Of a DNA stretch of 64,000 nt, positions 46,476-55,792 are shown piece after piece. The translations under genes and the position numbers were made by a program. Each line of letters opens with the position of its first letter. The first letter of the stretch is position 1. The stretch is from Solemya velum gill symbiont (GTDB lineage Bacteria; Pseudomonadota; Gammaproteobacteria; Chromatiales; Chromatiaceae): contig NZ_JRAA01000001.1 of assembly GCF_000787395.1 (NCBI RefSeq), positions 62,001-126,000 of the forward strand. The letters run 5' to 3'. The notes under the pieces were generated by a model. The model did no database searches. It worked only from the letters and a program-made list of their open reading frames with translations, and had not been told where the DNA came from.

Positions 46476-48293
46476 TTATTGTCTGTGTCCGCTGTAAAGT
46501 GATGCAAACAGGCCGCCTTGCTGCATCAGCTTCTGGTGGTGTCCATCTTCCACGATTCTGCCATCCTCGAAAACCAATACCCTGTCTGCCTGTTGAACAG
46601 CACTGAGGCGGTGCGCAACGATGATGGTTGTGCGTCCCTTGAGAAAGGTTTCGAGTGCATCGTGCAAGCGCTGCTCGGTAGATGTATCGAGCGCCGATGT
46701 TGCTTCGTCGAGAATCACTACTTTCGGGTTTGTCAGCAGCATGCGAGCAATTGCAAGACGCTGGCGTTGGCCGCCGGAGAGGCGAATACCATCATTGCCG
46801 ACCAGGGTATCAAGCCCTTCAGGCATAGCCTCGATTGTTGCTTTCAACTGGGCGATTTCCAGCGCTTTCCAGAGTGCTTCGTCATTGACTTCACACCCTA
46901 GTGTCAGGTTAATGCGAACCGTGTCATTGAGAAGGGCGGGATGCTGGAGAACGGAAGCGATATTATCCCTGACAGTATCTAGGCCGATTTCGGTTACCGG
47001 AATACCATCGAAACAGACATTGCCACTGTCAGCCTCGTAGAGCCCCAGGAGTATTTGCACCAGGGTTGTCTTGCCGCCTCCGGAAGCGCCTACAACTGCC
47101 ACTTTCTCTCCGGCAGGTATATCCAGCGAGAGATTGTTCAGAACCGGTTTCGATTCTTCGTCTTCCCTGTTGCCATAGGAAAAATTGACCTGGTGCAGTT
47201 GTATCGAGACAGTCTGCTTGCCTTCAAAGGGGTTCTCATTGTGTGCATAGCTGGGTTCCAGCGACACATCAAAGAGGCTGTTAATGCGCTCCAGCGCTGC
47301 CTTTGCCCCGTGCCATGCGTACTGTACGCTCAGTACCTCCTGTACTGGGCCCATCATGAACCAGAGATAGGCAAATACTGCCAGCATTTCACCTATAGTC
47401 AGGTCGGAATAGAGCACCATGAACATGCTCACGGCGCGAAACACATCGAAACCGAAGAGGAAGATGACGAATGAAAAGCGTGATGCGGCGTCACTTTTCC
47501 AGGCGAAATTTGCGGAGTCCTCACGAACCTTTCCGGCCACCTCGATAATGCGACCGAAATAGTGTTTTTCGCGGTTGGATGCCCGAATCTGCACGATTGC
47601 ATCGAGAGTTTCCGAGAGCGACTCCTGAAAAAGCTGAAAGGCGCTGTTTTCTCGTCGTTTCAACTGTTTGACCTTGCGTCCAAACAGGGTCGTGACATAG
47701 ATAACCACCGGGTTTAGCAGCAGGATGAATAGTGCAAGTTGCCAGTGCATCCATAGAAGCACAGCTGCCGTACCGAGGATGCTGAGTACGGCGACCAGGG
47801 TTTTGCTGACACTGACGCTGACAAAGTCATCGAGTGCCTGCAGGTCAGTGACAAGATGAGATGCGACTGTTCCAGACCCGATGGTTTCGTATTCGGCCAT
47901 TGATATGCGCTGCAGGCGTTGCAGCAGTGTGCGGCGAATACGGAAAATGACATCTTTCGAGATCAGTGTGAATTCACGGCTCTGCCACACGCTGAAAATC
48001 AGTGATGACAGCCTCAGCAGCAGGGTCACCGCGAGGACAATCAGTATATATAGAGCCGGCCCGTGCCAGCTTTCGGGGAAGAGGGGGTTGATGAAACCGA
48101 TTGCTGCCCCTGGTTTGTCCAGCAACACCTCGTCGACCAGAAGGGGTATCAGAAGTGGAACAGGAACCGCCAGTGCAGTACCGATAATGGCGACAATATT
48201 TGCTACAAGCAGTTCGTGTCTATGGCCTAACACCATCTTGACCAAATTGTTCCAACTGTAGGTCTGCTCTGGAGTTGTCTTGTTATTCTTCAT
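46476..48293 (-). CDS. ABC exporter, fused membrane and ATPase domains
   Basis: 605 residues from ATG 48293. Six predicted helices in residues 20-310, then ATPase: Walker A VGASGGGKTTLVQ, Q-loop VLQHPALL, signature LSGGQRQRLAIARMLL, Walker B KVVILDEATSALD and His switch VAHRL. The class includes lipid, peptide and drug exporters such as MsbA. Substrate is unknown. It is divergent from the TolC homologue, about 125 bases away; both could make an export route, but no membrane-fusion protein is present here. Confidence 0.9.
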   Translation of the reverse strand: MKNNKTTPEQTYSWNNLVKMVLGHRHELLVANIVAIIGTALAVPVPLLIPLLVDEVLLDKPGAAIGFINPLFPESWHGPALYILIVLAVTLLLRLSSLIFSVWQSREFTLISKDVIFRIRRTLLQRLQRISMAEYETIGSGTVASHLVTDLQALDDFVSVSVSKTLVAVLSILGTAAVLLWMHWQLALFILLLNPVVIYVTTLFGRKVKQLKRRENSAFQLFQESLSETLDAIVQIRASNREKHYFGRIIEVAGKVREDSANFAWKSDAASRFSFVIFLFGFDVFRAVSMFMVLYSDLTIGEMLAVFAYLWFMMGPVQEVLSVQYAWHGAKAALERINSLFDVSLEPSYAHNENPFEGKQTVSIQLHQVNFSYGNREDEESKPVLNNLSLDIPAGEKVAVVGASGGGKTTLVQILLGLYEADSGNVCFDGIPVTEIGLDTVRDNIASVLQHPALLNDTVRINLTLGCEVNDEALWKALEIAQLKATIEAMPEGLDTLVGNDGIRLSGGQRQRLAIARMLLTNPKVVILDEATSALDTSTEQRLHDALETFLKGRTTIIVAHRLSAVQQADRVLVFEDGRIVEDGHHQKLMQQGGLFASLYSGHRQ

Positions 48294-48419
48294 GCGCCCG
48301 ATTGTAGCACCGTGTCGATGCTCTTCATTCACGAAAATTACATGCGTGATCTATTTCTGTTAGCCTTTCGTGCATCTGCTAAAATAATCTGCAATATTGA
48401 ACATGACGGGGATCCGGGA

Positions 48420-49727
48420 ATGCAGTGCATTCAATCAATTTTCAAAACTGCCGGTGCTGTTTCACTTCTGAGCGCAATACTCATATCGGGTGTTATTGCA
48501 GATGATCTGCGAGATATCTACGACCAGGCAAAATCGAATGATGCGCAATATCGTGCTGCCGGTTACACGCTTGAGGCAAGCCGTGAGGCCAAGCCGCTGG
48601 CCAAATCAGGCCTGTTGCCACAAGTGGTCCTGAATGCAGGCACGACCTGGGGTAATGGCGATTCCTATTCTGGTTCAAATAATACTGGCTCCGCATCACT
48701 CGATTTGACACAGCCGCTTTTCAATCGCGGAAATTTCATGCAGTACAAGCAGGCTGATAGTGTTGTGGCTAAAGCAGAAGCTGAGTACACGACCGAAGAG
48801 CAGGGACTGATTATTCGTGTTGCAGAGGCCTATTTCAACGTACTTGCAGCAGAGGATAATCTGCGTTTCACACGCTCCGAGACCAAGGCGATATACAATC
48901 AGCTTGACCAGGCCAAGCAACGTTACGAAGTGGGTCTGATTGCAATTACAGATGTCCATGAGGCACAGGCTTCTTACGATAATGCGCGTTCAAACCAGAT
49001 CCAGGCTAATAACGAGCTCGATAATGCCAGAGAGGCGTTACGTGTCATCGTTGGTGGGGGCAGTATCGGTGAGCTGGCAAAGCTCAAGCCCTCGATTCCA
49101 CTCAGGCGTCCAAACCCGTCAAGCCTGGATTACTGGAGTAAGCAGGCACTGGAGAACAATCCATCTGTGAGTGCTGCACACCAGGCGGTTGAAATTGCGC
49201 GCAAGGAAGTTGAAGTTAAGAAATCGGGTCATTATCCAACACTCGATCTGGTTGCATCAAAATCAGAGGTGTGGGACTCCCCCTCAACAGGAACTGATTT
49301 TAGTGACGAGATGATTGGATTGCAGCTGACATTGCCTATATACCTGGGCGGATCAGTCTCATCCAATGTACGCAAGACACGTCACGAACTGAAAGCTGCG
49401 CTTGAGAGTTATGAAGGACAGAAACGGCTAGCAAATCGCCAGGTTAGAGATGCATATCGTGGAGTGGAATCAGCAATCAGCCAGGTCAAGGCCTTGCAGG
49501 CTTCAACTGTATCTGCACAGAGTGCTCTGGATGCGACAACTGCCGGTTACGAGGTTGGCAGTCGAACCCTGGTCGATGTTTTGATCGCACAGCGCAATCT
49601 CTTCGGGGCTCGTAGTAACTATGCGAGTGCACGTTACCAGTATGTACTCAATGGTCTCTACCTTCGACAGGCTGCCGGGAATCTTTCTGAGTCTGATCTC
49701 GATGACGTCAACAAATTGCTGAAGTAA
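48420..49727 (+). CDS. TolC-family outer membrane channel
   Basis: 435 residues from ATG 48420 (GGATCCGGGA upstream). Signal peptide to about residue 24 (SGVIADDL). Two outer-membrane efflux repeats of long coiled helices: DIYDQAKSNDAQYRAAGY at the start, AQKAV/RYEVGLIAITDVHEAQASYDNAR and, in the second half, GYEVGSRTLVDVLIAQRNLFGARSNYASARY. The family pairs with type I secretion or RND/ABC efflux systems. It precedes crcB by nine bases and so may be co-transcribed with it. Confidence 0.93.
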   Translation: MQCIQSIFKTAGAVSLLSAILISGVIADDLRDIYDQAKSNDAQYRAAGYTLEASREAKPLAKSGLLPQVVLNAGTTWGNGDSYSGSNNTGSASLDLTQPLFNRGNFMQYKQADSVVAKAEAEYTTEEQGLIIRVAEAYFNVLAAEDNLRFTRSETKAIYNQLDQAKQRYEVGLIAITDVHEAQASYDNARSNQIQANNELDNAREALRVIVGGGSIGELAKLKPSIPLRRPNPSSLDYWSKQALENNPSVSAAHQAVEIARKEVEVKKSGHYPTLDLVASKSEVWDSPSTGTDFSDEMIGLQLTLPIYLGGSVSSNVRKTRHELKAALESYEGQKRLANRQVRDAYRGVESAISQVKALQASTVSAQSALDATTAGYEVGSRTLVDVLIAQRNLFGARSNYASARYQYVLNGLYLRQAAGNLSESDLDDVNKLLK

Positions 49728-49736
49728 GCTGTTGCC

Positions 49737-50110
49737 GTGAACCAGCTACTACTGATCGGGGCTGGAGGTGCACTTGGTGCAATCGGGCGTTACTGGATGT
49801 CGACGCTTGTCTACCAGTTTGCGGGGCGCGGTTTCCCGTGGGGCACCCTGGCTGTCAACCTGCTTGGTTCACTGTTGATGGGAGTTTTCTATGTGCTGCT
49901 GGTTGAGCGCCTGGCGAGCAACGGTGACTTGCGAGCGTTTCTGATGATTGGCTTTCTGGGCGCATTTACAACTTTTTCGACTTTTTCCATAGAGACCCTG
50001 ATGCTGATCGAGGAGGGGGCATTACTGCGAGCTGTCGGTAATGTACTGCTTTCGGTCGTCAGCTGTGTGACTGCAGCCTGGATCGGAATCATGCTTGCAA
50101 GGAGTATCTG

Positions 50111-50111
<1 letters not shown>
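49737..50111 (+). CDS. crcB: Fluoride channel FluC (CrcB)
   Basis: 124 residues from a GTG start. Four short helices, with LIGAGGALGAIGRYW, GTLAVNLLGSLLMG (the channel Asn) and LGAFTTFSTFSIE, which carries the fluoride-path Phe and Thr/Ser residues. It exports toxic fluoride. No fluoride riboswitch is seen because the gene follows tolC closely. Confidence 0.95.
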
Positions 50112-51705
<1,594 letters not shown>

Positions 51706-51720
51706 AGAGAGCTGCAAAAA

Positions 51721-51768
51721 GGGGACAGACCACGTTTTTTCGCAGTAAAACCTGGTCTGTTTTTTTGT
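51721..51768 (+). repeat. Second GGGGACAGACCA palindrome, acting as serS terminator
   Basis: GGGGACAGACCACGTTTTTTCG then CCTGGTCTGTTTTTTTG. The arms ACAGACCA (51725-51732) and TGGTCTGT (51753-51760) pair and a run of seven T follows. It is a partial copy of the element at 2053-2124 and sits about 15 bases past the serS stop, so it can end transcription. Confidence 0.75.
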
Positions 51769-51777
51769 GCAATATTC

Positions 51778-51802
51778 AGATTCCCGCTTTCGCGGGGATG
51801 AC
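51778..51802. repeat. Short CCCGC-TTTC-GCGGG palindrome
   Basis: A sequence ATTCCCGCTTTCGCGGGGATGACG lies just behind the serS terminator and resembles dispersed ATTCCCGC...GCGGGAAT repeats found in several proteobacteria. Only one copy is seen in this window. The gap 51803-51878 holds no gene. Confidence 0.45.
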
Positions 51803-51878
51803 GAGTTGGGATGAAGGTTCTGCCCCAGGGGCAAGCCGGGATAACGGAAAAGAGGAGGCGGCCGTGAAGGCAGTTGCT

Positions 51879-52385
51879 TTACTTTTTCGGAATCAGTTCG
51901 CTGATCTGCTTGACCAGTTCAGGGTCATCCCACTCAACGCCACCAAACAGCGTGTAGCGAATCTTGCCTTGTGTATCGATAATGAAACTCGAAGGTGCGG
52001 CAAAAACCTGCCATGCACCGATCGAGGCACCGCTCTCATCCATCAGGATGGTGAACTCGGGTTTGACCTCTTCAACGAAAGCCCTGACCTCAGCCTCTGT
52101 TTCTGCCATATCGACGGCGAGTATCTTGAAGTTCTCTTCCCCAAGCTGTGCCTGCAGGCGGTTCATTGAGGGCATCTCGGTGCGGCACGGAGCGCAGTAG
52201 GTTGCCCAGAACTGCACCATGACAACACGGTCCTTGTAGTCTGCCAGGTTATGAACCTTACCGTCCAGGTCAGTGAGTTCCAGCGTTGGCGTCAGGTCAC
52301 CCGTGTAGGGCTTGAGGCTGCCAATACCGGCAATTGCAGTTGCCGAGAGCAGCAGTAGTACAACAGTTTTCAGCAAGGTTTTCAT
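51879..52385 (-). CDS. TlpA/ResA-like thiol-disulfide reductase
   Basis: 168 residues. An N-terminal signal or anchor helix (residues 4-20) and a thioredoxin fold with the site FWATYCAPCRTEMPSM (C-A-P-C). Periplasmic reductant for cytochrome c maturation or other disulfide exchange. It overlaps the upstream gene by four bases (ATGA), so the two are coupled. Confidence 0.93.
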   Translation of the reverse strand: MKTLLKTVVLLLLSATAIAGIGSLKPYTGDLTPTLELTDLDGKVHNLADYKDRVVMVQFWATYCAPCRTEMPSMNRLQAQLGEENFKILAVDMAETEAEVRAFVEEVKPEFTILMDESGASIGAWQVFAAPSSFIIDTQGKIRYTLFGGVEWDDPELVKQISELIPKK

Positions 52386-53155
52386 TGTTCAGGTTCTCTC
52401 AGGTAGAAAAGACCTGCCTTGATCAATCCGGCAAGTTGAAAGGTGACAGTCTCCTCAGGCAGGTTGGCATCCTCGCGCTTGAAGAAGTAACCGCGCACAC
52501 TCGGGATGACTTTACTATGCACGGTGCTACCACCTGCGCTGAGAGATTCGGATAAGTGCTTGATGCCCCAGCGATTGGGTGTGCGGCCACCCTCGAACAG
52601 CATCAGGTCGAGTTTTGTCTTGCCGACTGACTCCTTGTAAACCGGTGGCATACCGGGTTGTGGCTTACCTTCATTGAGGCGTGGAAAAAGCAGGATGGCG
52701 CCTTTCAGCCGGTCATCGTCAGGATGGAGTTCTTCCCACAGGGCAACACCACGCAATAGCAGGTCGGTATCCGGGCCGCTTGCGATCAGGTAGATTTTTT
52801 TATCACTCTCGGCAACTGCCATGTCGAGCAAGGCGATGACATCCTCTGTAGCGATTGATTCAACACTGCTCTTGAGTTTCGGCAGCATGTAGCCGGTTAA
52901 CATGTCTGGCATCCACACTTCCACACCATCTTCAGAGAGGGCTTTCGCTGTTTCCTCCTCATGCAGGCCCGCACCTGCGTCACAGGCAAAACCGAGCAGC
53001 AATCTGTCTCCGTCAGCAGGGAAGATACGGATTTCTATGTCTGTACCGTCAGGCATTTCGATTTCGCGTAGCTCAGACTCCAATTCGGCACTGAGTGGAG
53101 CTACAAGCAAAACAGCAAGTAGAAGTGTGACCAGATTTTTCAACAAGTAGCGCAT
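52382..53155 (-). CDS. Periplasmic alpha/beta-hydrolase-like protein, function unknown
   Basis: 257 residues from ATG 53155. Signal peptide to about residue 22 (APLSAELE). The fold pattern LLLGFACDAGAGLHEEETAKALSEDGVEVWMPDMLTGYMLP and IYLIASGPDTDLLLRGVALWEEL is that of hydrolases, but the nucleophile motif GxSxG is not kept (ASGPDTD). Catalytic activity is doubtful. It is in operon with the TlpA-like gene, so may act in the same periplasmic process. Confidence 0.6.
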   Translation of the reverse strand: MRYLLKNLVTLLLAVLLVAPLSAELESELREIEMPDGTDIEIRIFPADGDRLLLGFACDAGAGLHEEETAKALSEDGVEVWMPDMLTGYMLPKLKSSVESIATEDVIALLDMAVAESDKKIYLIASGPDTDLLLRGVALWEELHPDDDRLKGAILLFPRLNEGKPQPGMPPVYKESVGKTKLDLMLFEGGRTPNRWGIKHLSESLSAGGSTVHSKVIPSVRGYFFKREDANLPEETVTFQLAGLIKAGLFYLREPEQ

Positions 53156-53224
53156 AGGATTGTATGAATCGTTGCAGTACAATGAATCGAAAAGAAGTAT
53201 CTCAGAAATGAGCCTGCTTCAACC

Positions 53225-53238
53225 TTGACCAATATCAA
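53225..53238 (+). promoter_or_regulatory. FNR-type binding site upstream of a cytochrome c gene
   Basis: TTGACCAATATCAA matches the FNR consensus TTGAT-N4-ATCAA at nine of ten defined positions. It lies 57 bases before the start codon of the di-haem cytochrome gene, in a place suited to activation. The site also overlaps a TTGACC-N18-TATATT promoter-like pair. Confidence 0.5.
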
Positions 53239-53294
53239 TAATTACTAATATATTAATGATAGCATAGATCAATTAAGGATAACGGGTATTCTAC

Positions 53295-53951
53295 ATGCCA
53301 GTCACCAGAAATCTAATTGCGGCACTCATGTTTTTTGCACCACCATTTGCTGCTGCAGAGACTGCATCATATGTCAGCATGCCCGAAGAAATGATCCTGG
53401 CGACTGAACTGGACGCGGATATTGAGAGGGGCAAGGAGCTGTTTGCGCTTTGTGCTACCTGTCATTATGAAAATGCACTTGGAAAAGCGGATGGCAGTTT
53501 CCCTTCAATAGCAGGACAGCACAAGAGTGTTGTTATCAAGCAGATGGCCGACTTTCGTGCCGGTAATCGTGATAATCCGACCATGTTTCCCTTCTCGGAT
53601 GCCGCCACAATCGGTGGTGCCCAGGCGTTAGCGGATGTAGCCGCATATATTGCCAGTATGCCGTCCAATACTGAACCGGGTCAGGGGAGTGGTGAAGACC
53701 TTGATACCGGTGCTGTACTGTTCAAGGAGCATTGTGTTCTATGCCATGCTGAAGATGGAACTGGAAGTGCTGATTTCGCATTCCCGCGCTTGCAGAGTCA
53801 GCACTATGAATATCTTAAACGGCAGATGCTGTGGATTCGTGATGGCCATCGTCGCAATCCGAATCCCGAGATGAAAAGACGCCTGTCGTTGATGGATGAT
53901 GCACAGATCGAAGCAGTTGCCGACTATATTTCACGCATCAGGCTCGACTGA
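53295..53951 (+). CDS. Di-haem cytochrome c (c4-like)
   Basis: 218 residues. Signal peptide to about residue 21 (FAAAETAS). Two cytochrome c domains with CATCH (LFALCATCHYENA) and CVLCH (KEHCVLCHAEDG), each followed by the FPSIAGQ or FPRLQSQ pattern and distal Met-containing segments (NPTMFPFSD, NPEMKRRL). This is the cytochrome c4 architecture, an electron carrier to cbb3-type oxidases. An FNR-type box upstream suggests induction at low oxygen. Confidence 0.92.
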   Translation: MPVTRNLIAALMFFAPPFAAAETASYVSMPEEMILATELDADIERGKELFALCATCHYENALGKADGSFPSIAGQHKSVVIKQMADFRAGNRDNPTMFPFSDAATIGGAQALADVAAYIASMPSNTEPGQGSGEDLDTGAVLFKEHCVLCHAEDGTGSADFAFPRLQSQHYEYLKRQMLWIRDGHRRNPNPEMKRRLSLMDDAQIEAVADYISRIRLD

Positions 53952-53990
53952 GTACGGGGCATCTCAACAACTCTTCCCGGATCGAGTGGG

Positions 53991-54536
53991 TTATTTCGCA
54001 ATCCACATAATGGCCGCATCCTCGTGGCGCTTCGGCACTATGCGATTCAACAGCACGACCCCGGCTGGTGTGCGCCACTGGATCATTTCTGATGAGAAGT
54101 CGAGTGGCTGGCCTTCGGCCTTGACCTGGATTTCCATCTTTTCTACTGCCAGGTCGTGATAGGCGAGTTGGTAAACAACTTTCAATGCCTGAAGCGAGTT
54201 GTTGCTGAAAAAAAGCGACATGTGCTGGGATGGCAGTTCGTTGAAGGCTCCGAGCGATGCCTGGCAGAGGCGATCGCCGAACTCGGTACTCCTGTCTTCA
54301 CAGACAATGTCGACATCCGGAAACTGTTCCAGGAACATCTCTTCGGTGATGTCGGCACCAAGATTCTCGATTTTCAGACTGATGGTGTCTTTACCAAACA
54401 GGCTGAGCAGCATCTGGTCGTAGCTGAGGCGACCATGCTCGGTCATGATGAGCCAGTAGAGTGGTGCAATGACGATAACGATCAGGAACAGGGTTCTGAC
54501 CGGTTTTGGCAGATTTGGGGCTTTTGACTCACTCAT
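53991..54536 (-). CDS. Single-pass membrane protein, function unknown
   Basis: 181 residues: one transmembrane helix near residues 15-31 (TLFLIVIVIAPLYWLIMT), then a soluble domain with two Cys (IVCEDR, DRLCQAS) that probably form a disulfide in the periplasm. No family is recognised. It stands alone between the convergent cytochrome gene and the small membrane-protein gene. Confidence 0.6.
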   Translation of the reverse strand: MSESKAPNLPKPVRTLFLIVIVIAPLYWLIMTEHGRLSYDQMLLSLFGKDTISLKIENLGADITEEMFLEQFPDVDIVCEDRSTEFGDRLCQASLGAFNELPSQHMSLFFSNNSLQALKVVYQLAYHDLAVEKMEIQVKAEGQPLDFSSEMIQWRTPAGVVLLNRIVPKRHEDAAIMWIAK

Positions 54537-54638
54537 GGGACTCGTTTCTCGGTGGTGTCTGTTTTGCGGAGGCTATTCTGACAGAGTGGTGACGGGCTGA
54601 CTATAGTTAATTGGATACTGGCCGACCTGGTGCGGGAT

Positions 54639-54827
54639 CTATCCCCTGACCATAGCGATCAAGAGTGCCACAAAGAGCACAACTGCAAGGAGAATGATGG
54701 CAAAGCCGCGCCACTCGGCACTGCTGCCTTTCGGGCCATTCTCCATCTGGTCCTTTGCCGCCGGCCACAGTCGCCACACCATCATCAGCAACAAGATCGC
54801 AAAGGTAATCTTCAGAAAGAGTTCCAT
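54639..54827 (-). CDS. Small two-helix membrane protein
   Basis: 62 residues with an N-terminal helix (FLKITFAILLLMMVWRLW), a short polar loop (PAAKDQMENGPKGSSAEWRG) and a second helix (FAIILLAVVLFVALLIAMV). The sequence is typical of short conserved hypothetical inner-membrane proteins. It lies after the yccA-like gene, separated by a hairpin. Confidence 0.6.
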   Translation of the reverse strand: MELFLKITFAILLLMMVWRLWPAAKDQMENGPKGSSAEWRGFAIILLAVVLFVALLIAMVRG

Positions 54828-54852
54828 CGTGTTGTTTTCCCTGAAATAAGAA

Positions 54853-54871
54853 CCCCGGCCTTAAGCCGGGG
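54853..54871 (-). terminator. Hairpin after the Bax-inhibitor-type gene
   Basis: CCCCGGC-CTTAA-GCCGGGG forms a seven-pair stem about 25 bases past the yccA-like stop. On the minus strand it is followed by a weak T-rich stretch, so it could be a partial terminator or an mRNA end-stabilising hairpin between the two genes. Confidence 0.5.
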
Positions 54872-54894
54872 TAGATGCCATAGCCTGGTATTGT

Positions 54895-55560
54895 TTAGTC
54901 GTCAGACATGATGCCGAGAAGACTCAGCAGATGAATGAAGATGTTGAAGATAGTCAGGTAGAGGCCATAGGTGGCCATGATGTAGTTGGTTTCGCCACCA
55001 TTGATGATACGGCTGGTGTCAAACAGGATAAAACCACTCATCAGCAGGATGACCGCACCTGAAATTGCCATCGAGAGTGCAGGCATGTTGAAGAACAGGC
55101 TGGCGACAATGGCAACGATCACAGCGATCATGCCGGCAAACAGGAAACCGCCGAGAAAGCTGAAATTCTTGCGGGTAGTGAGCGCATAGCCCGACAGTGC
55201 AAGAAATATGATGCCGGTTCCGGCAAATGCAGTACCGATGATTTGAGGGCCTTTAGGCAATTGCAGGTAGATGCTCAGCAACGCTCCCAGGCCAAAACCC
55301 AGCATGCCGGTGATGAGGAAAATGACACCAATGCCGGATGTTGAGTTGGCAGTACGTGGCAGTACGAACATGCCCAGTACCATGGCGCCGATGACGCTGA
55401 TCATGTATGCCATTGGTGGCACTTGCAGAAAGAGTGAAACTGTTGCCATGACCGCGCTGAATAAGAGCGTGGCGGATAGCAGCATATAGGTATTTTTCAG
55501 TACCTTGTTGGTGGACAGTACCTGTTCCTGTGAACGTGGTGCACTGATTACACGACTCAT
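54895..55560 (-). CDS. yccA: Bax inhibitor-1/YccA family protein
   Basis: 221 residues, seven hydrophobic helices. The family motifs STNKVLKNTYMLLSATLLFSAVMA, GTGIIFLALSGYALTTRKNFSFLG and LFDTSRIINGGETNYIMATYGLYLTIFNIFIHLLSLLGIMS are present. In E. coli YccA modulates the FtsH protease. It is divergent from the S8 protease across a 232-base AT-rich gap. Confidence 0.95.
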   Translation of the reverse strand: MSRVISAPRSQEQVLSTNKVLKNTYMLLSATLLFSAVMATVSLFLQVPPMAYMISVIGAMVLGMFVLPRTANSTSGIGVIFLITGMLGFGLGALLSIYLQLPKGPQIIGTAFAGTGIIFLALSGYALTTRKNFSFLGGFLFAGMIAVIVAIVASLFFNMPALSMAISGAVILLMSGFILFDTSRIINGGETNYIMATYGLYLTIFNIFIHLLSLLGIMSDD

Positions 55561-55792
55561 GTCATAAACTCCGTTATATTCGATTGAATTGATTCAATAG
55601 TGGTTAGAATATCCTGTTCGCTGCAAAGTTCAACTGATTTTGCTTCATATTCCGGTAAATTGTATGGTTTTAACCCGCGTGGGAATAGATATCGGACATT
55701 ATATATATCTACAGACTACAGTGGTGGTCAGATTGGCATTTGCAGATTATGATACAGATTATATTTCCTGACATCACAGCTACAAAGGCGCC

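Noticed and set aside
49700-49740. Fluoride riboswitch before crcB
   Set aside because: Only nine bases separate tolC from crcB and no aptamer-like sequence is seen.
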